Assembly (NCBI RefSeq): GCF_029076445.1
Contig: NZ_JARESG010000011.1
Coordinates: 62,001 to 126,000, forward strand
Source of the DNA: Pseudarthrobacter naphthalenicus
GTDB lineage: Bacteria > Actinomycetota > Actinomycetes > Actinomycetales > Micrococcaceae
Direction of reading: 5' to 3'
DNA length: 64,000 nucleotides
Below, one piece after another: positions 35,111 to 42,476 of this stretch (the first letter of the stretch is position 1; every line of letters begins with the position of its first letter). A model generated the notes under the pieces. The model was not told where the DNA came from. It was given only the letters and a program-made list of their open reading frames with translations, and searched no databases. A program made the position numbers and the translations under genes.

Positions 35111-35749
35111 GAGATCGCCCCGAACCGGGGCACTCACCAGGCTCTGGCGGTTACTGCGAACTAAGACTTTTGAACCCGCTTTGGCCCTGGCAGAACCCCT
35201 TACCGGTCAGTAGGGTCGTGCTCGTTCGGCCAAGAATGCGCGTCCTGGCGAAAAAATCAGCCGACGATTGGACAACACGCCTCAACCAGTGTGGCAATTT
35301 TACGTCAAGCGCATGAAGTTCCTGTCGATTCTCAGATAATGGGTTATATCGAATAATATTCTTCATCTGAGCACAATGGGGCCCCTCGACAGAAATCCAT
35401 GTCATGCAAATGCCGACTCGCCGAATTGTGATACGACGCGCATTATTGCCGCTTTGTCTCACGATGCGGACGAACGGGCCCTTTGTTACTTGCAAGTTTT
35501 CATTGTTACGTTGCACACTTTCAATTGTGAACAAGAACTCAACAGCAACTGCAGCCGCAGAATATTGGTCCAGCACATCCGCTGCTGCCGACATGCGCTG
35601 TTGTCGAATGCACGCCTGACCTTCAGACCCACGAAGTTCTTAGGCATTCGCCTTCCCAGTCCAGAGACGGGCGCCCTCCCAGATTTTTCATTGCGGGCAA
35701 CCAGCATTCGAGCCGCAGTGACGGCCATTCACATTTGAGGTAAGCATTC
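35111..35749. other. AT-richer 639-bp non-coding region upstream of a winged-helix gene
   Basis: Markedly richer in A/T than neighbouring DNA, particularly 35280-35620. Frames on both strands have no SD or recognisable product, so I treat it as a long leader or regulatory region of the 35750 gene. Inverted patches such as TTCAATTGTGAAC occur at about 35520. An old insertion or a xenogeneic-silencer target is equally possible. Confidence 0.5.
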
Positions 35750-36613
35750 ATGTCAGTTGCATCCGGATACGTCCACATCTCCGTCCGTAACGCCGGTAAG
35801 CCCAGCCAGTCTTCCGGGCTCCGTCAGGGTTTTGGCACCCGCCAGGCGTTCGCGCCTGCCGCTGGTGGAACCGGTTTCCCCGCTCCCGGGTACGTACCCC
35901 AGGGCTACAACCCCAACTCCTACGGCCAACTCCGCGCCGTGCAGCCCTCCGAAGCTGCCCCGCTCACCGCGCCCACGCCGGTAGTAGGGGGGAACAACGC
36001 ACCCAGGTCCGCGAACGATAACCTTGCTCGCGGATTCGTCCTTTACATGGGCATCGACGAGGAGACCGCGGCGGCAGCCGGAACCTCCATTGCCAAGCTT
36101 GCCCAGGAAATCCGCGCCTACGCCCAGTCGCTCGTGACCGGCGCCGAAAGCTACGCTGCGGTGGCCATGGCCCCGGCCGGTACCCCCGGTTCCGCGCTCG
36201 ACGTCGTCCGGTCCACCTTTGGTGACCCCACTGTCAATGCCCAGAAGCGCACCGAAACTGCGCGGCTGCAGCAGGCGGCGGAGCCCCGTCCCTCCGGCGT
36301 CCTCATCGACCTGGCCCGCCGCGAAGTCCACCTTGACGGCGAATCCCTGAACCTGACCTTCAAGGAATTCGAACTCCTCAACTACCTCGTCGAGAACGGC
36401 ACCCGCACCGTCGGCCGCGACGAGCTGCTCGAAGGCCTGTGGCGCAACGCCGAAGAGGTGCCCAACGAGCGCACCATCGACGTCCACATCCGCCGCCTCC
36501 GCTCCAAACTGGGCCGCCTCGCCAACACCGTCCGCACCGTCCGCGGCCAGGGCTACCGGTTCTACGAGCACCCCGAAGTAGTGGTCTGGGCCGCTCCGGA
36601 ATACTCGATCTAG
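35750..36613 (+). CDS. Winged-helix transcriptional regulator without receiver domain
   Basis: 287 aa. The C-terminal 100 residues are an OmpR/PhoB-type DNA-binding domain (LDGESLNLTFKEFELLNYLVENG, ERTIDVHIRRLRSKLG, VRTVRGQGYRFY). No phosphoreceiver is present; instead the first 90 residues are a disordered Gly/Pro/Ala/Asn-rich segment, followed by a small middle domain (ARGFVLYMGIDEETAAAAGTS...). So it is not a standard response regulator. GAGG lies 9 nt before the ATG. A strong 16-bp inverted repeat follows the stop. The long AT-rich leader upstream suggests complex control. Confidence 0.88.
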   Translation: MSVASGYVHISVRNAGKPSQSSGLRQGFGTRQAFAPAAGGTGFPAPGYVPQGYNPNSYGQLRAVQPSEAAPLTAPTPVVGGNNAPRSANDNLARGFVLYMGIDEETAAAAGTSIAKLAQEIRAYAQSLVTGAESYAAVAMAPAGTPGSALDVVRSTFGDPTVNAQKRTETARLQQAAEPRPSGVLIDLARREVHLDGESLNLTFKEFELLNYLVENGTRTVGRDELLEGLWRNAEEVPNERTIDVHIRRLRSKLGRLANTVRTVRGQGYRFYEHPEVVVWAAPEYSI

Positions 36614-36628
36614 TCTTAACTTCAGTAC

Positions 36629-36712
36629 CGCAAGAAGGCGGCACGATCCCTCTGCGCCTGCGCTCGTTCCTCGCGCAACAACGGCGCTTTCGGGATGTGC
36701 CGCCTTCTTGCG
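36629..36712 (+). terminator. Long-range 16-bp stem after the winged-helix gene
   Basis: Perfect arms at 36629-36644 and 36697-36712 enclose 52 nt that can itself fold (GCGCC/GGCGC-type pairs). It starts 16 nt after the stop. T-rich bases TTCCGTTCC follow. Confidence 0.6.
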
Positions 36713-36733
36713 TTCCGTTCCGGTCAGCGAGTA

Positions 36734-36768
36734 TTGGCCTCCGCGGCTAAGTTTTGGCCTCCGCGGCT
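36734..36768 (+). repeat. Two 15-bp direct repeats at the sixA promoter
   Basis: TTGGCCTCCGCGGCT at 36734-36748 and 36754-36768, centres 20 bp apart (two helical turns). The second overlaps the place of a -35 box for the leaderless -10 at 36784, as expected for a tandem-binding regulator. Confidence 0.5.
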
Positions 36769-36783
36769 GGTGTTTTTGGGGGC

Positions 36784-36789
36784 TAGGCT
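36784..36789 (+). promoter_or_regulatory. -10 box of leaderless sixA
   Basis: TAGGCT, then 6 nt, then the ATG at 36796. Confidence 0.5.
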
Positions 36790-36795
36790 TGGGGA

Positions 36796-37323
36796 ATGAG
36801 CGACCACCACATCAAGCGACTGGTGATCATGCGCCATGCCAAGGCTGACTGGCCCGGCGGGGTTGATGATCATGAACGGCCGCTGGAAGAGCGCGGGCAC
36901 CGGGAAGCGCCGTTGGCCGGGCAATGGCTGGTCAAGCACAACATTTTCCCGGATTTCATCCTCTGCTCCAGTGCCCTGCGCACCCGTCAGACCTGTACGT
37001 GGGTGTGCGCCGAGCTGGGGGATAAGGCCCCGACGCCGAAACTTGAGGACGGCCTCTACGCCGCCTCCGCGCTACGCATGCTGACCGTGGTCAACCATGT
37101 GCCCGACACCGTGACGACGCTGATGCTCATCTCGCACATGCCCGGGGTCCAGGACCTCGCCATGCACCTTGCCTCCCGGGACTCAAACCACGATGCCTAC
37201 ATGGACGCCGCCACGCGCTACCCCACCAGTGCCCTGGCTGTGCTGGAAACGGAAAAGTCCTGGGCCGAACTCGACGGCCAGGACGCCCGGATCACCAAAT
37301 TCAAGGTTCCGCGCCCCCACTGA
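36796..37323 (+). CDS. sixA: SixA-like phosphohistidine phosphatase (histidine phosphatase superfamily)
   Basis: 175 aa. RHG motif variant LVIMRHAKADW with the phospho-accepting His14 next to Arg13, then CSSALRTRQT and LMLISHMPGVQDLA with the second catalytic His. SixA removes phosphate from histidines of phosphorelay or phosphotransferase proteins. Full length, cytosolic. No SD; TAGGCT 6 nt before the ATG indicates a leaderless mRNA, and twin 15-bp repeats lie upstream. The EamA transporter gene starts 26 bp after its stop. Confidence 0.88.
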   Translation: MSDHHIKRLVIMRHAKADWPGGVDDHERPLEERGHREAPLAGQWLVKHNIFPDFILCSSALRTRQTCTWVCAELGDKAPTPKLEDGLYAASALRMLTVVNHVPDTVTTLMLISHMPGVQDLAMHLASRDSNHDAYMDAATRYPTSALAVLETEKSWAELDGQDARITKFKVPRPH

Positions 37324-37349
37324 GGCGCAGCGTCTGTCAGAGTTGAACG

Positions 37350-38375
37350 GTGAACCTCCCACACTCCCTCCTGGCGCTGCTCGTCGCCGTCCTCTGGGGC
37401 GTCAACTTCGTCGCTATCGACCTGGGACTGCATCCCGACGGCGGTGACGTTCCGCCGCTGCTGTTCGTTGCCATGCGGTTCGTCCTGGTCGTCTTCCCCC
37501 TGATCTTTTTTATCCGGAAGCCGGATGTCAGCTGGAAGGCGATCATCGGCGTCGGACTCTTTATGAGCGCGGGCCAATTTGGCCTCTTGTACCTGGCCAT
37601 GGCGCTTGGTATGCCGGCCGGTCTGGCATCGCTGGTGCTCCAGGCACAGGTGCTGCTGACGGTTCTGCTGGCGGCGGGGTTCCTGGGGGAGCGCCCCAGC
37701 CGGAGCCAACTGTTCGGCGTTGTCCTTGGCGTCGCGGGACTCGCCGTGGTGGCAGTAGGGCGCAGCGCCGTGGCGCCCCTGCTGCCGTTGATCATTGTGC
37801 TGGGGGCGGCGTTGTCCTGGGCGGCCGGAAACGTCGTCGCCCGCCGGGCCAAGGCGGCATCCGGGCTCGGACTGGTGGTCTGGTCCGGGGCTGTTGTTCC
37901 GCTGCCCCTCGCCGGACTGTCGCTCCTGGTGGACGGGCCCGACGCCGTGCTCGGAACGCTGGCCCACCTGCAGCCGGTCACCATCGCCAGTGCGCTGTAC
38001 ACGGCTATTTTCGGGTCATTGGTGGGGTACGGGATTTGGAACCGGCTGCTGGCCCGCTACCCGTCGTCGGCGGTTGTTCCCTTCACTCTCCTGGTGCCCG
38101 TGGTGGGGATGAGTGCCGCCTGGCTGATACTGGCCGAAGTCCCCTCGCCCGCGGAACTGGCCGGTGGCGTCCTTCTGCTGGGCGGAGTGGCGACGGCGGT
38201 ACTCACCGGACGCGGCGGCCCGCGTCAGCGCCGGGACGTGGTCTTGGCGCCGGATTTGGGTGCCGGCGGGGGCGCCGCTTTGGCGGCCGGTTTACGCGCC
38301 GGAGATGCCGACGACGACGCCCGCTTGGCTGCCGCCGGCAAACGGGCAGGCGCGCGGGAGCCGGAAGCCCGCTGA
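37350..38375 (+). CDS. EamA/DMT-superfamily transporter
   Basis: 341 aa with about ten membrane helices in two EamA repeats (LVAVLWGVNFVAIDLGL at the start, ALYTAIFGSLVGYGIWNRLL and PVVGMSAAWLILAE in the second). Members export amino acids or other small metabolites. GTG at 37350, weak SD. The last 55 residues after the final helix are a polar Gly/Ala/Arg tail whose DNA is the antisense of the end of the convergent gene (38225-38375). The natural stop may have been lost; most homologues end soon after the last helix. Confidence 0.85.
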   Translation: MNLPHSLLALLVAVLWGVNFVAIDLGLHPDGGDVPPLLFVAMRFVLVVFPLIFFIRKPDVSWKAIIGVGLFMSAGQFGLLYLAMALGMPAGLASLVLQAQVLLTVLLAAGFLGERPSRSQLFGVVLGVAGLAVVAVGRSAVAPLLPLIIVLGAALSWAAGNVVARRAKAASGLGLVVWSGAVVPLPLAGLSLLVDGPDAVLGTLAHLQPVTIASALYTAIFGSLVGYGIWNRLLARYPSSAVVPFTLLVPVVGMSAAWLILAEVPSPAELAGGVLLLGGVATAVLTGRGGPRQRRDVVLAPDLGAGGGAALAAGLRAGDADDDARLAAAGKRAGAREPEAR

Positions 38376-38920
38376 ACCGGTGCCGCAGTGTTGCGGGCAG
38401 CCGTGCTCCGGGTGACTGGCCCGTGGCTGGCGGACGTGCCCCGGGCGGAGGGGCGGCCCTGGGACGCCGTGGGCTTCCGGCCGCTTCCCGCCACCGGCCG
38501 GTTCCGGGAGCCGGGCCGACGTCCCGGGGGCCACGCCACACCCAGAAACAGGACCAGTACTGTGGCAGCGGCCGAGGCGGCGGCCCAGAAGAAGTAATTG
38601 TCGGGATCGTTGGTGGGAAGCGGCGTGCCGATGATGGTGGACTGATCCACGAAGGCGAGCTCCCACGTGCTGAGGAAAGCCAGCGAAAAAGCGACGGTCA
38701 GGCTCGACCCGGCCCCGGTGGCCACCAGGACTGCATGGCGGCGCCGGACAAGCACTTCGCCTACCGCGGCCACGTAGGCCAAGGCCACGAGCCCCAGGAA
38801 CGTGACCATCACGGCCTCCTCAAGCGTGATGGCAGTAAGCACCAGCATGCCCAGGGCCGCGATGGCCATAACGAGGGCGAACTTTCCGCTGATACCCATG
38901 TGGCGCATGGGATCAATCAT
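38225..38920 (-). CDS. Hypothetical membrane protein with long basic Ala/Pro tail
   Basis: 231 aa. Four predicted membrane helices in the first 125 residues (FALVMAIAALGMLVLTAI, MVTFLGLVALAYVAAV and two more), then about 105 residues rich in Ala, Arg, Lys, Ser and Pro that are probably cytosolic and disordered. No family recognised. The start at 38920 has no clear SD; ATGs at 38908 and 38899 are alternatives. Its last 151 bp overlap the end of the EamA gene on the other strand. The TetR gene ends 15 bp upstream on the same strand. Confidence 0.7.
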   Translation of the reverse strand: MIDPMRHMGISGKFALVMAIAALGMLVLTAITLEEAVMVTFLGLVALAYVAAVGEVLVRRRHAVLVATGAGSSLTVAFSLAFLSTWELAFVDQSTIIGTPLPTNDPDNYFFWAAASAAATVLVLFLGVAWPPGRRPGSRNRPVAGSGRKPTASQGRPSARGTSASHGPVTRSTAARNTAAPVQRASGSRAPARLPAAAKRASSSASPARKPAAKAAPPPAPKSGAKTTSRR

Positions 38921-38934
38921 CCCCGAGGGAGGAG

Positions 38935-39621
38935 TTACTTCAGCACGTAGCCGCGCATGCTGGCCATGATTGCTGCAACGCTTTGGTCACGGCTCCGCTC
39001 CGGGTTGTAGGTCACCCGGTCCAGGCCCACCACAAAGCAGGCACCAAAAATCGCCGTCTCCAGGCTGCCGCGCGAGATGCCGGCGTCCACCGGGTAGACG
39101 GCGGCCACCGCCTCGATGGCATCGCCGATAACCGCCAGGAGTTCGGTCCTGAGCACGGCAAACGTATCCTGCCACACGCTGGGGGTGCGCCAGTTTTCGC
39201 TGACCCACAGCCTCGCGAAGGACGGATAATCGGCCATGAAGTCCATTGCCTGACCGATCATTGCCTCCATGGCCAGCAGCGGGTCGCCGGCGGAACCACC
39301 CGCCGCGGCGGAATCACCCGCGGGGCCGGGATCATCCGCGGGGCGGGGATCAGCGGGCGCGCTGAGCAGGCGTGCCTTCAGGATGTCCACGCCATAGCGC
39401 AGCAGCTGCGCAATCAGATCGGACTTACTGCCGAAGTTGTAGTAGACGGTACCCTTGGAAACCCCGGCCGCGGCGGCGATCTCATCCACGGTCACGCCGG
39501 CAGCACCCCGCTCGCCGATCAGCTCCATCGAGGCGTCGAACAGCTTCTGCCGGGTGGCGTTGGTCCGGGCCGGCCGGAGTTTCTTCCCGGCCGCACCATC
39601 GTCGGGCAGGACGGCGCTCAT
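38935..39621 (-). CDS. TetR-family repressor of the YhgE operon
   Basis: 228 aa. N-terminal TetR helix-turn-helix (ELIGERGAAGVTVDEIAAAAGVSKGTVYYNFGSKSDLI), then a ligand-binding domain interrupted by a Gly/Asp/Pro/Ala-rich insert (about residues 88-112). Its ATG overlaps the stop of the YhgE/Pip gene by 4 bases (ATGA), so it is the last gene of that operon. A TetR-style inverted repeat inside the operon promoter at 42452-42467 is its probable operator, giving autoregulation. The inducer is unknown. Confidence 0.9.
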   Translation of the reverse strand: MSAVLPDDGAAGKKLRPARTNATRQKLFDASMELIGERGAAGVTVDEIAAAAGVSKGTVYYNFGSKSDLIAQLLRYGVDILKARLLSAPADPRPADDPGPAGDSAAAGGSAGDPLLAMEAMIGQAMDFMADYPSFARLWVSENWRTPSVWQDTFAVLRTELLAVIGDAIEAVAAVYPVDAGISRGSLETAIFGACFVVGLDRVTYNPERSRDQSVAAIMASMRGYVLK

Positions 39622-41654
39622 ACCGCGATCTCGGGTTTGAGGGTCTTGAGCGTCCAGTACTTGTGCTTCCGGACCGCGAAGGTGGACATCGCGGCGCCCA
39701 GCAGCGTGTAGCCGAGGAGCCCCAGGACGGTGGGCACAATCATGGACAGGTCCGCGCCGTAGATGAGGTGCCGCATACCGGTTACCACGTAGCCCATGGG
39801 GAGGACCTCATGGACCACGTGCAGCGGCTGCGGGGTGGTCTGCCAGGGAAACGTTCCGCCCGAGGAAACAAGCTGCAGCACCAGCAGGATCAGCACCACC
39901 AGCTTGCCCGGCGATCCCAGCAACGCAACGACGCCCTGGATGATGGCGCTGAACGCCATCGCCGCCGCCAGCATAAAGAGCCACATCAGGACCGGATGCG
40001 CCGGGTTCAGGCCCAGGGCCAGGTCCACCACGAGCGTCAGGAGGGTGGCCTGGACCGCTGAGACCGCAAGGAACGGCAGCCAGCCGCCGACGGCGATTTT
40101 CCAGGCCGGGGCGTTCGACGCCAGGGCCCGCTGGGTGATGGGACGCATGGCCTGGACCAGCATAAAGATGCCGATCCACAAGGCAAGGGTCATGAAGAAG
40201 GGCGCCAGGCCCGCCCCATAGGAGTTCGCCTTGGCCTGGGAGACGTTGCTGACTGCAACAGGGTCGGCGATCACGTGGGACAGGCTGTCCTTCTGGGCGT
40301 CGTCGGGGTTGGGCACTTGCCCGGCACCCTTGGCAATTTCGGTGGCGAGCGTCCGCGATCCGTCGGCGGCCGTCGCGGCGCCGGCCTCCACCTGCCCGGC
40401 ACCGGCGTCGACCTTATTTGCACCCTCTGCCAGCCGGCCGGCTCCGTCCAGTGCTGACTGCTGGCCGGTGGCCAGCGCGGCCGCACCGGTGTGGAGCTGG
40501 TCCGCGCCCGCCGAAGCCTGTGCCACGGCGTTCTTCAAGGCCGGCATACCGGCAGCGAGCTGGGCCGCGCCCACGCTCACTGCCTCGGCACCGTCAGCCA
40601 GCTGCTGGATTTGGGCGGCGTCGGCCTGAAGGGTGGTCTTCGCACCAGCCACCGGGTTTGAGGTTGCCGCGGCGTCGAAATCGGCCAGGATGCTGTTCGC
40701 CTGTTCCTGCGTAATCACTTTCGCGGCAACGAGGCGGGTGTTCGATTCGAGCACGCGTGTCCGCAGTCCCCGGTCGGCGGCGTCGAGTTGGGTGACGACG
40801 GACTGGACCTTGGTGTTCAACTGGGCGTTCCCCGCGGCCACCTGAGCGGCCCCGTTGGCAAGGGTCTGGGTGTCCGTGGGGAGCGTGGCGGTCTTATCCT
40901 TCAGCAGGGTGAGGCCGCTGCTGAGCCGGCCAGCGCCGTCGGTCAGCTGGTTCGCGCCGTCACGGAGTTTCAGTTGCCCGGCGTAGAGCTCTGCGGCTCC
41001 GCTGCTGAGTTCGGTGGTACCCGCGTGGAGGGTAACGGTTCCGTCGCGGAGTGTGGCCACGCCGTCGGCCAGTTGTCCGGCACCGTCTCCTGCCTTGAGC
41101 ATCTGGGCATGGATGGTGCCGAAGCCGGTGAGGAGCTGGTTGGCGGTTTCTTCGCCCACCTCCTTGGCAACTGTGGTGTGGACCGAGGTGGTCAGCTTGT
41201 CCACGATGGTGCTCAGCAGGTAGTTGTTGGCATCGTTGGTGGTGACGTTCAGCATTGCCTGGCTGGCGGAATCGAAGCTGCCCGGTGAGACCAGGTTGGT
41301 GGAGAAGTCCCGGGGGATCTTCAGCGCAAACGCGTACTTGCCGTTGCTGACGCCCTGATCGGCCTCCGATGCCGTGCTGACCGGCTTCCAGTTGAAGACG
41401 TGGCCCTCGATCAGGCCGTCCGCCACCTTGGTGCCGGCATGGAGTTCTGTGCCGTCGCCGGAAGTGGCTCCGGTGTCTTCCACCACCAGTGCGGCATCGA
41501 TCTGATTCAGGTTCCCGTAGGGGTTCCAGTTGGCGTAGAGGTACACCGCGCCGTACAGGAGCGGCACCATGGTCAGGGCAAGGATGGTGAGCTTCGGCAG
41601 CAACCCGCCGGTCATCCGCTTCAGTTCGGAACGGGCCAGCCGCAACACGGTCAC
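39618..41654 (-). CDS. YhgE/Pip family membrane protein (ABC-2 type export permease)
   Basis: 678 aa. One N-terminal membrane helix (about 20-40), a large extracytoplasmic region of repeated Gly-Ala-x-Gln/Leu heptad-like segments (LSSGAAELYAGQLKLRDGANQL...) that is the phage-infection-protein stalk, and five to six helices at the C-terminus (from about residue 485) typical of ABC-2 permeases. GTG at 41654 overlaps the stop of the ATPase-like gene by 4 bases (GTGA). The family moves lipids, toxins or polyketides, or serves ESX/T7-like systems; the substrate here is unknown. Confidence 0.9.
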   Translation of the reverse strand: MTVLRLARSELKRMTGGLLPKLTILALTMVPLLYGAVYLYANWNPYGNLNQIDAALVVEDTGATSGDGTELHAGTKVADGLIEGHVFNWKPVSTASEADQGVSNGKYAFALKIPRDFSTNLVSPGSFDSASQAMLNVTTNDANNYLLSTIVDKLTTSVHTTVAKEVGEETANQLLTGFGTIHAQMLKAGDGAGQLADGVATLRDGTVTLHAGTTELSSGAAELYAGQLKLRDGANQLTDGAGRLSSGLTLLKDKTATLPTDTQTLANGAAQVAAGNAQLNTKVQSVVTQLDAADRGLRTRVLESNTRLVAAKVITQEQANSILADFDAAATSNPVAGAKTTLQADAAQIQQLADGAEAVSVGAAQLAAGMPALKNAVAQASAGADQLHTGAAALATGQQSALDGAGRLAEGANKVDAGAGQVEAGAATAADGSRTLATEIAKGAGQVPNPDDAQKDSLSHVIADPVAVSNVSQAKANSYGAGLAPFFMTLALWIGIFMLVQAMRPITQRALASNAPAWKIAVGGWLPFLAVSAVQATLLTLVVDLALGLNPAHPVLMWLFMLAAAMAFSAIIQGVVALLGSPGKLVVLILLVLQLVSSGGTFPWQTTPQPLHVVHEVLPMGYVVTGMRHLIYGADLSMIVPTVLGLLGYTLLGAAMSTFAVRKHKYWTLKTLKPEIAV

Positions 41655-42409
41655 TTGGCGTCCTCGGTTTCGCGTAGGAGGGCTTCGGATTCGTCGTCAG
41701 CCAGGGAAGGTTGGTCGGTCACGGCGGTTTGGGCCGGGGTGGATTCAGGTGCCGATTCCAGCGCGGCGGGCGCTTCCTCCGCCGGCTGGACCGCGTTGCC
41801 GATCACGGCGGCGGGACCCGTCCACGAGTCCGGGAGGGCAGTGACGGTAGCGACGACGGCGAGTGGCCGCCCGCCGTCGTACGCCAGCGCTTTAAGCCGC
41901 GGGAGCCAGTCCGCAGCGCTGGCACTGTGCCGGTCCGGGGAATCCACCACCAGGAGGTCGGTGTGCGGGTTGGCCAGCGCGAGGGCGGTCAGCAACTCCG
42001 TCCGTTTGCCGGCGGGGAGCTGTTCGGTCCAAAGATCCGCGATGTCCTCAAACCTGTTGATTTTAAGCCAGGGCTTGCTGAGGAGTGCGCCGCGGTAGCG
42101 GCGGGGGACCAGGGCGAGGTCCTCGGTCACGAGGTCGCGCACGCTGAGGTGCTGCTCGGGTTCGTTGACTCCGGGGGAGTCGACCAGGGCGCTGGCCAGC
42201 CGAAGCGTCTTGGTACGGGAGTTGCCGGCCCAGGTAATCAGGCCGCCGGTGGGCTTCATGCGGCCACTGATGGTCAGTGCGAGGGCGGTTCTCTGGTCCT
42301 GCCGGTCTGCTGCCACCAGCAGCAGCTCACCGGGGCTGACGCGCAGGGAGGTGGGCGGAAGAAGTTCATCGCGCCGGCCCTTCACGTGGAGCTGCTGGAC
42401 AAATAGCAA
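41651..42409 (-). CDS. Degenerate ABC-type ATPase-like protein of the YhgE operon
   Basis: About 252 aa. Overall layout of an ABC nucleotide-binding domain (strand LRVSPGELLLVAADRQ, then helix, TGGLITWAG, a Q-loop-like region and a DLLVVDSPDR Walker-B-like strand), but the Walker A GxxGxGKS/T is replaced by AADRQDQRTAL, and no LSGGQ is visible. ATP hydrolysis is therefore doubtful. I choose a TTG at 42409, with AAAGG 6 nt upstream, because the promoter's -10 overlaps the region just before the GTG at 42439. Followed by YhgE/Pip with a 4-bp overlap. Confidence 0.7.
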   Translation of the reverse strand: MLFVQQLHVKGRRDELLPPTSLRVSPGELLLVAADRQDQRTALALTISGRMKPTGGLITWAGNSRTKTLRLASALVDSPGVNEPEQHLSVRDLVTEDLALVPRRYRGALLSKPWLKINRFEDIADLWTEQLPAGKRTELLTALALANPHTDLLVVDSPDRHSASAADWLPRLKALAYDGGRPLAVVATVTALPDSWTGPAAVIGNAVQPAEEAPAALESAPESTPAQTAVTDQPSLADDESEALLRETEDAK

Positions 42410-42441
42410 GGATGGCCTTTCGACGATTAATGTCTGCACCC

Positions 42442-42470
42442 ATCCTAACTAAACTGACCAGTCAGTTCAA
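42442..42470 (-). promoter_or_regulatory. Promoter and TetR-type operator of the YhgE operon
   Basis: On the minus strand TTGAAC (42465-42470), a 17-bp spacer and TAGGAT (42442-42447) make a good promoter. The spacer and -35 contain a perfect inverted repeat with 7-bp arms, AACTGAC (42452-42458) and GTCAGTT (42461-42467), a classic place and size for a TetR-family operator. The TetR gene is at the end of the same operon. Confidence 0.75.
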
Positions 42471-42476
42471 ATAGGC

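Noticed and set aside
35151..35738. Overlapping small ORFs on both strands in the AT-rich region
   Set aside because: No ribosome sites, no recognisable domains, and cysteine/histidine-rich odd composition; treated as non-coding.
42410..42439. GTG at 42439 as start of the ATPase-like gene
   Set aside because: The predicted -10 ends 3 nt before it, so the transcript would begin inside the first codons; the TTG at 42409 has an AAAGG site.
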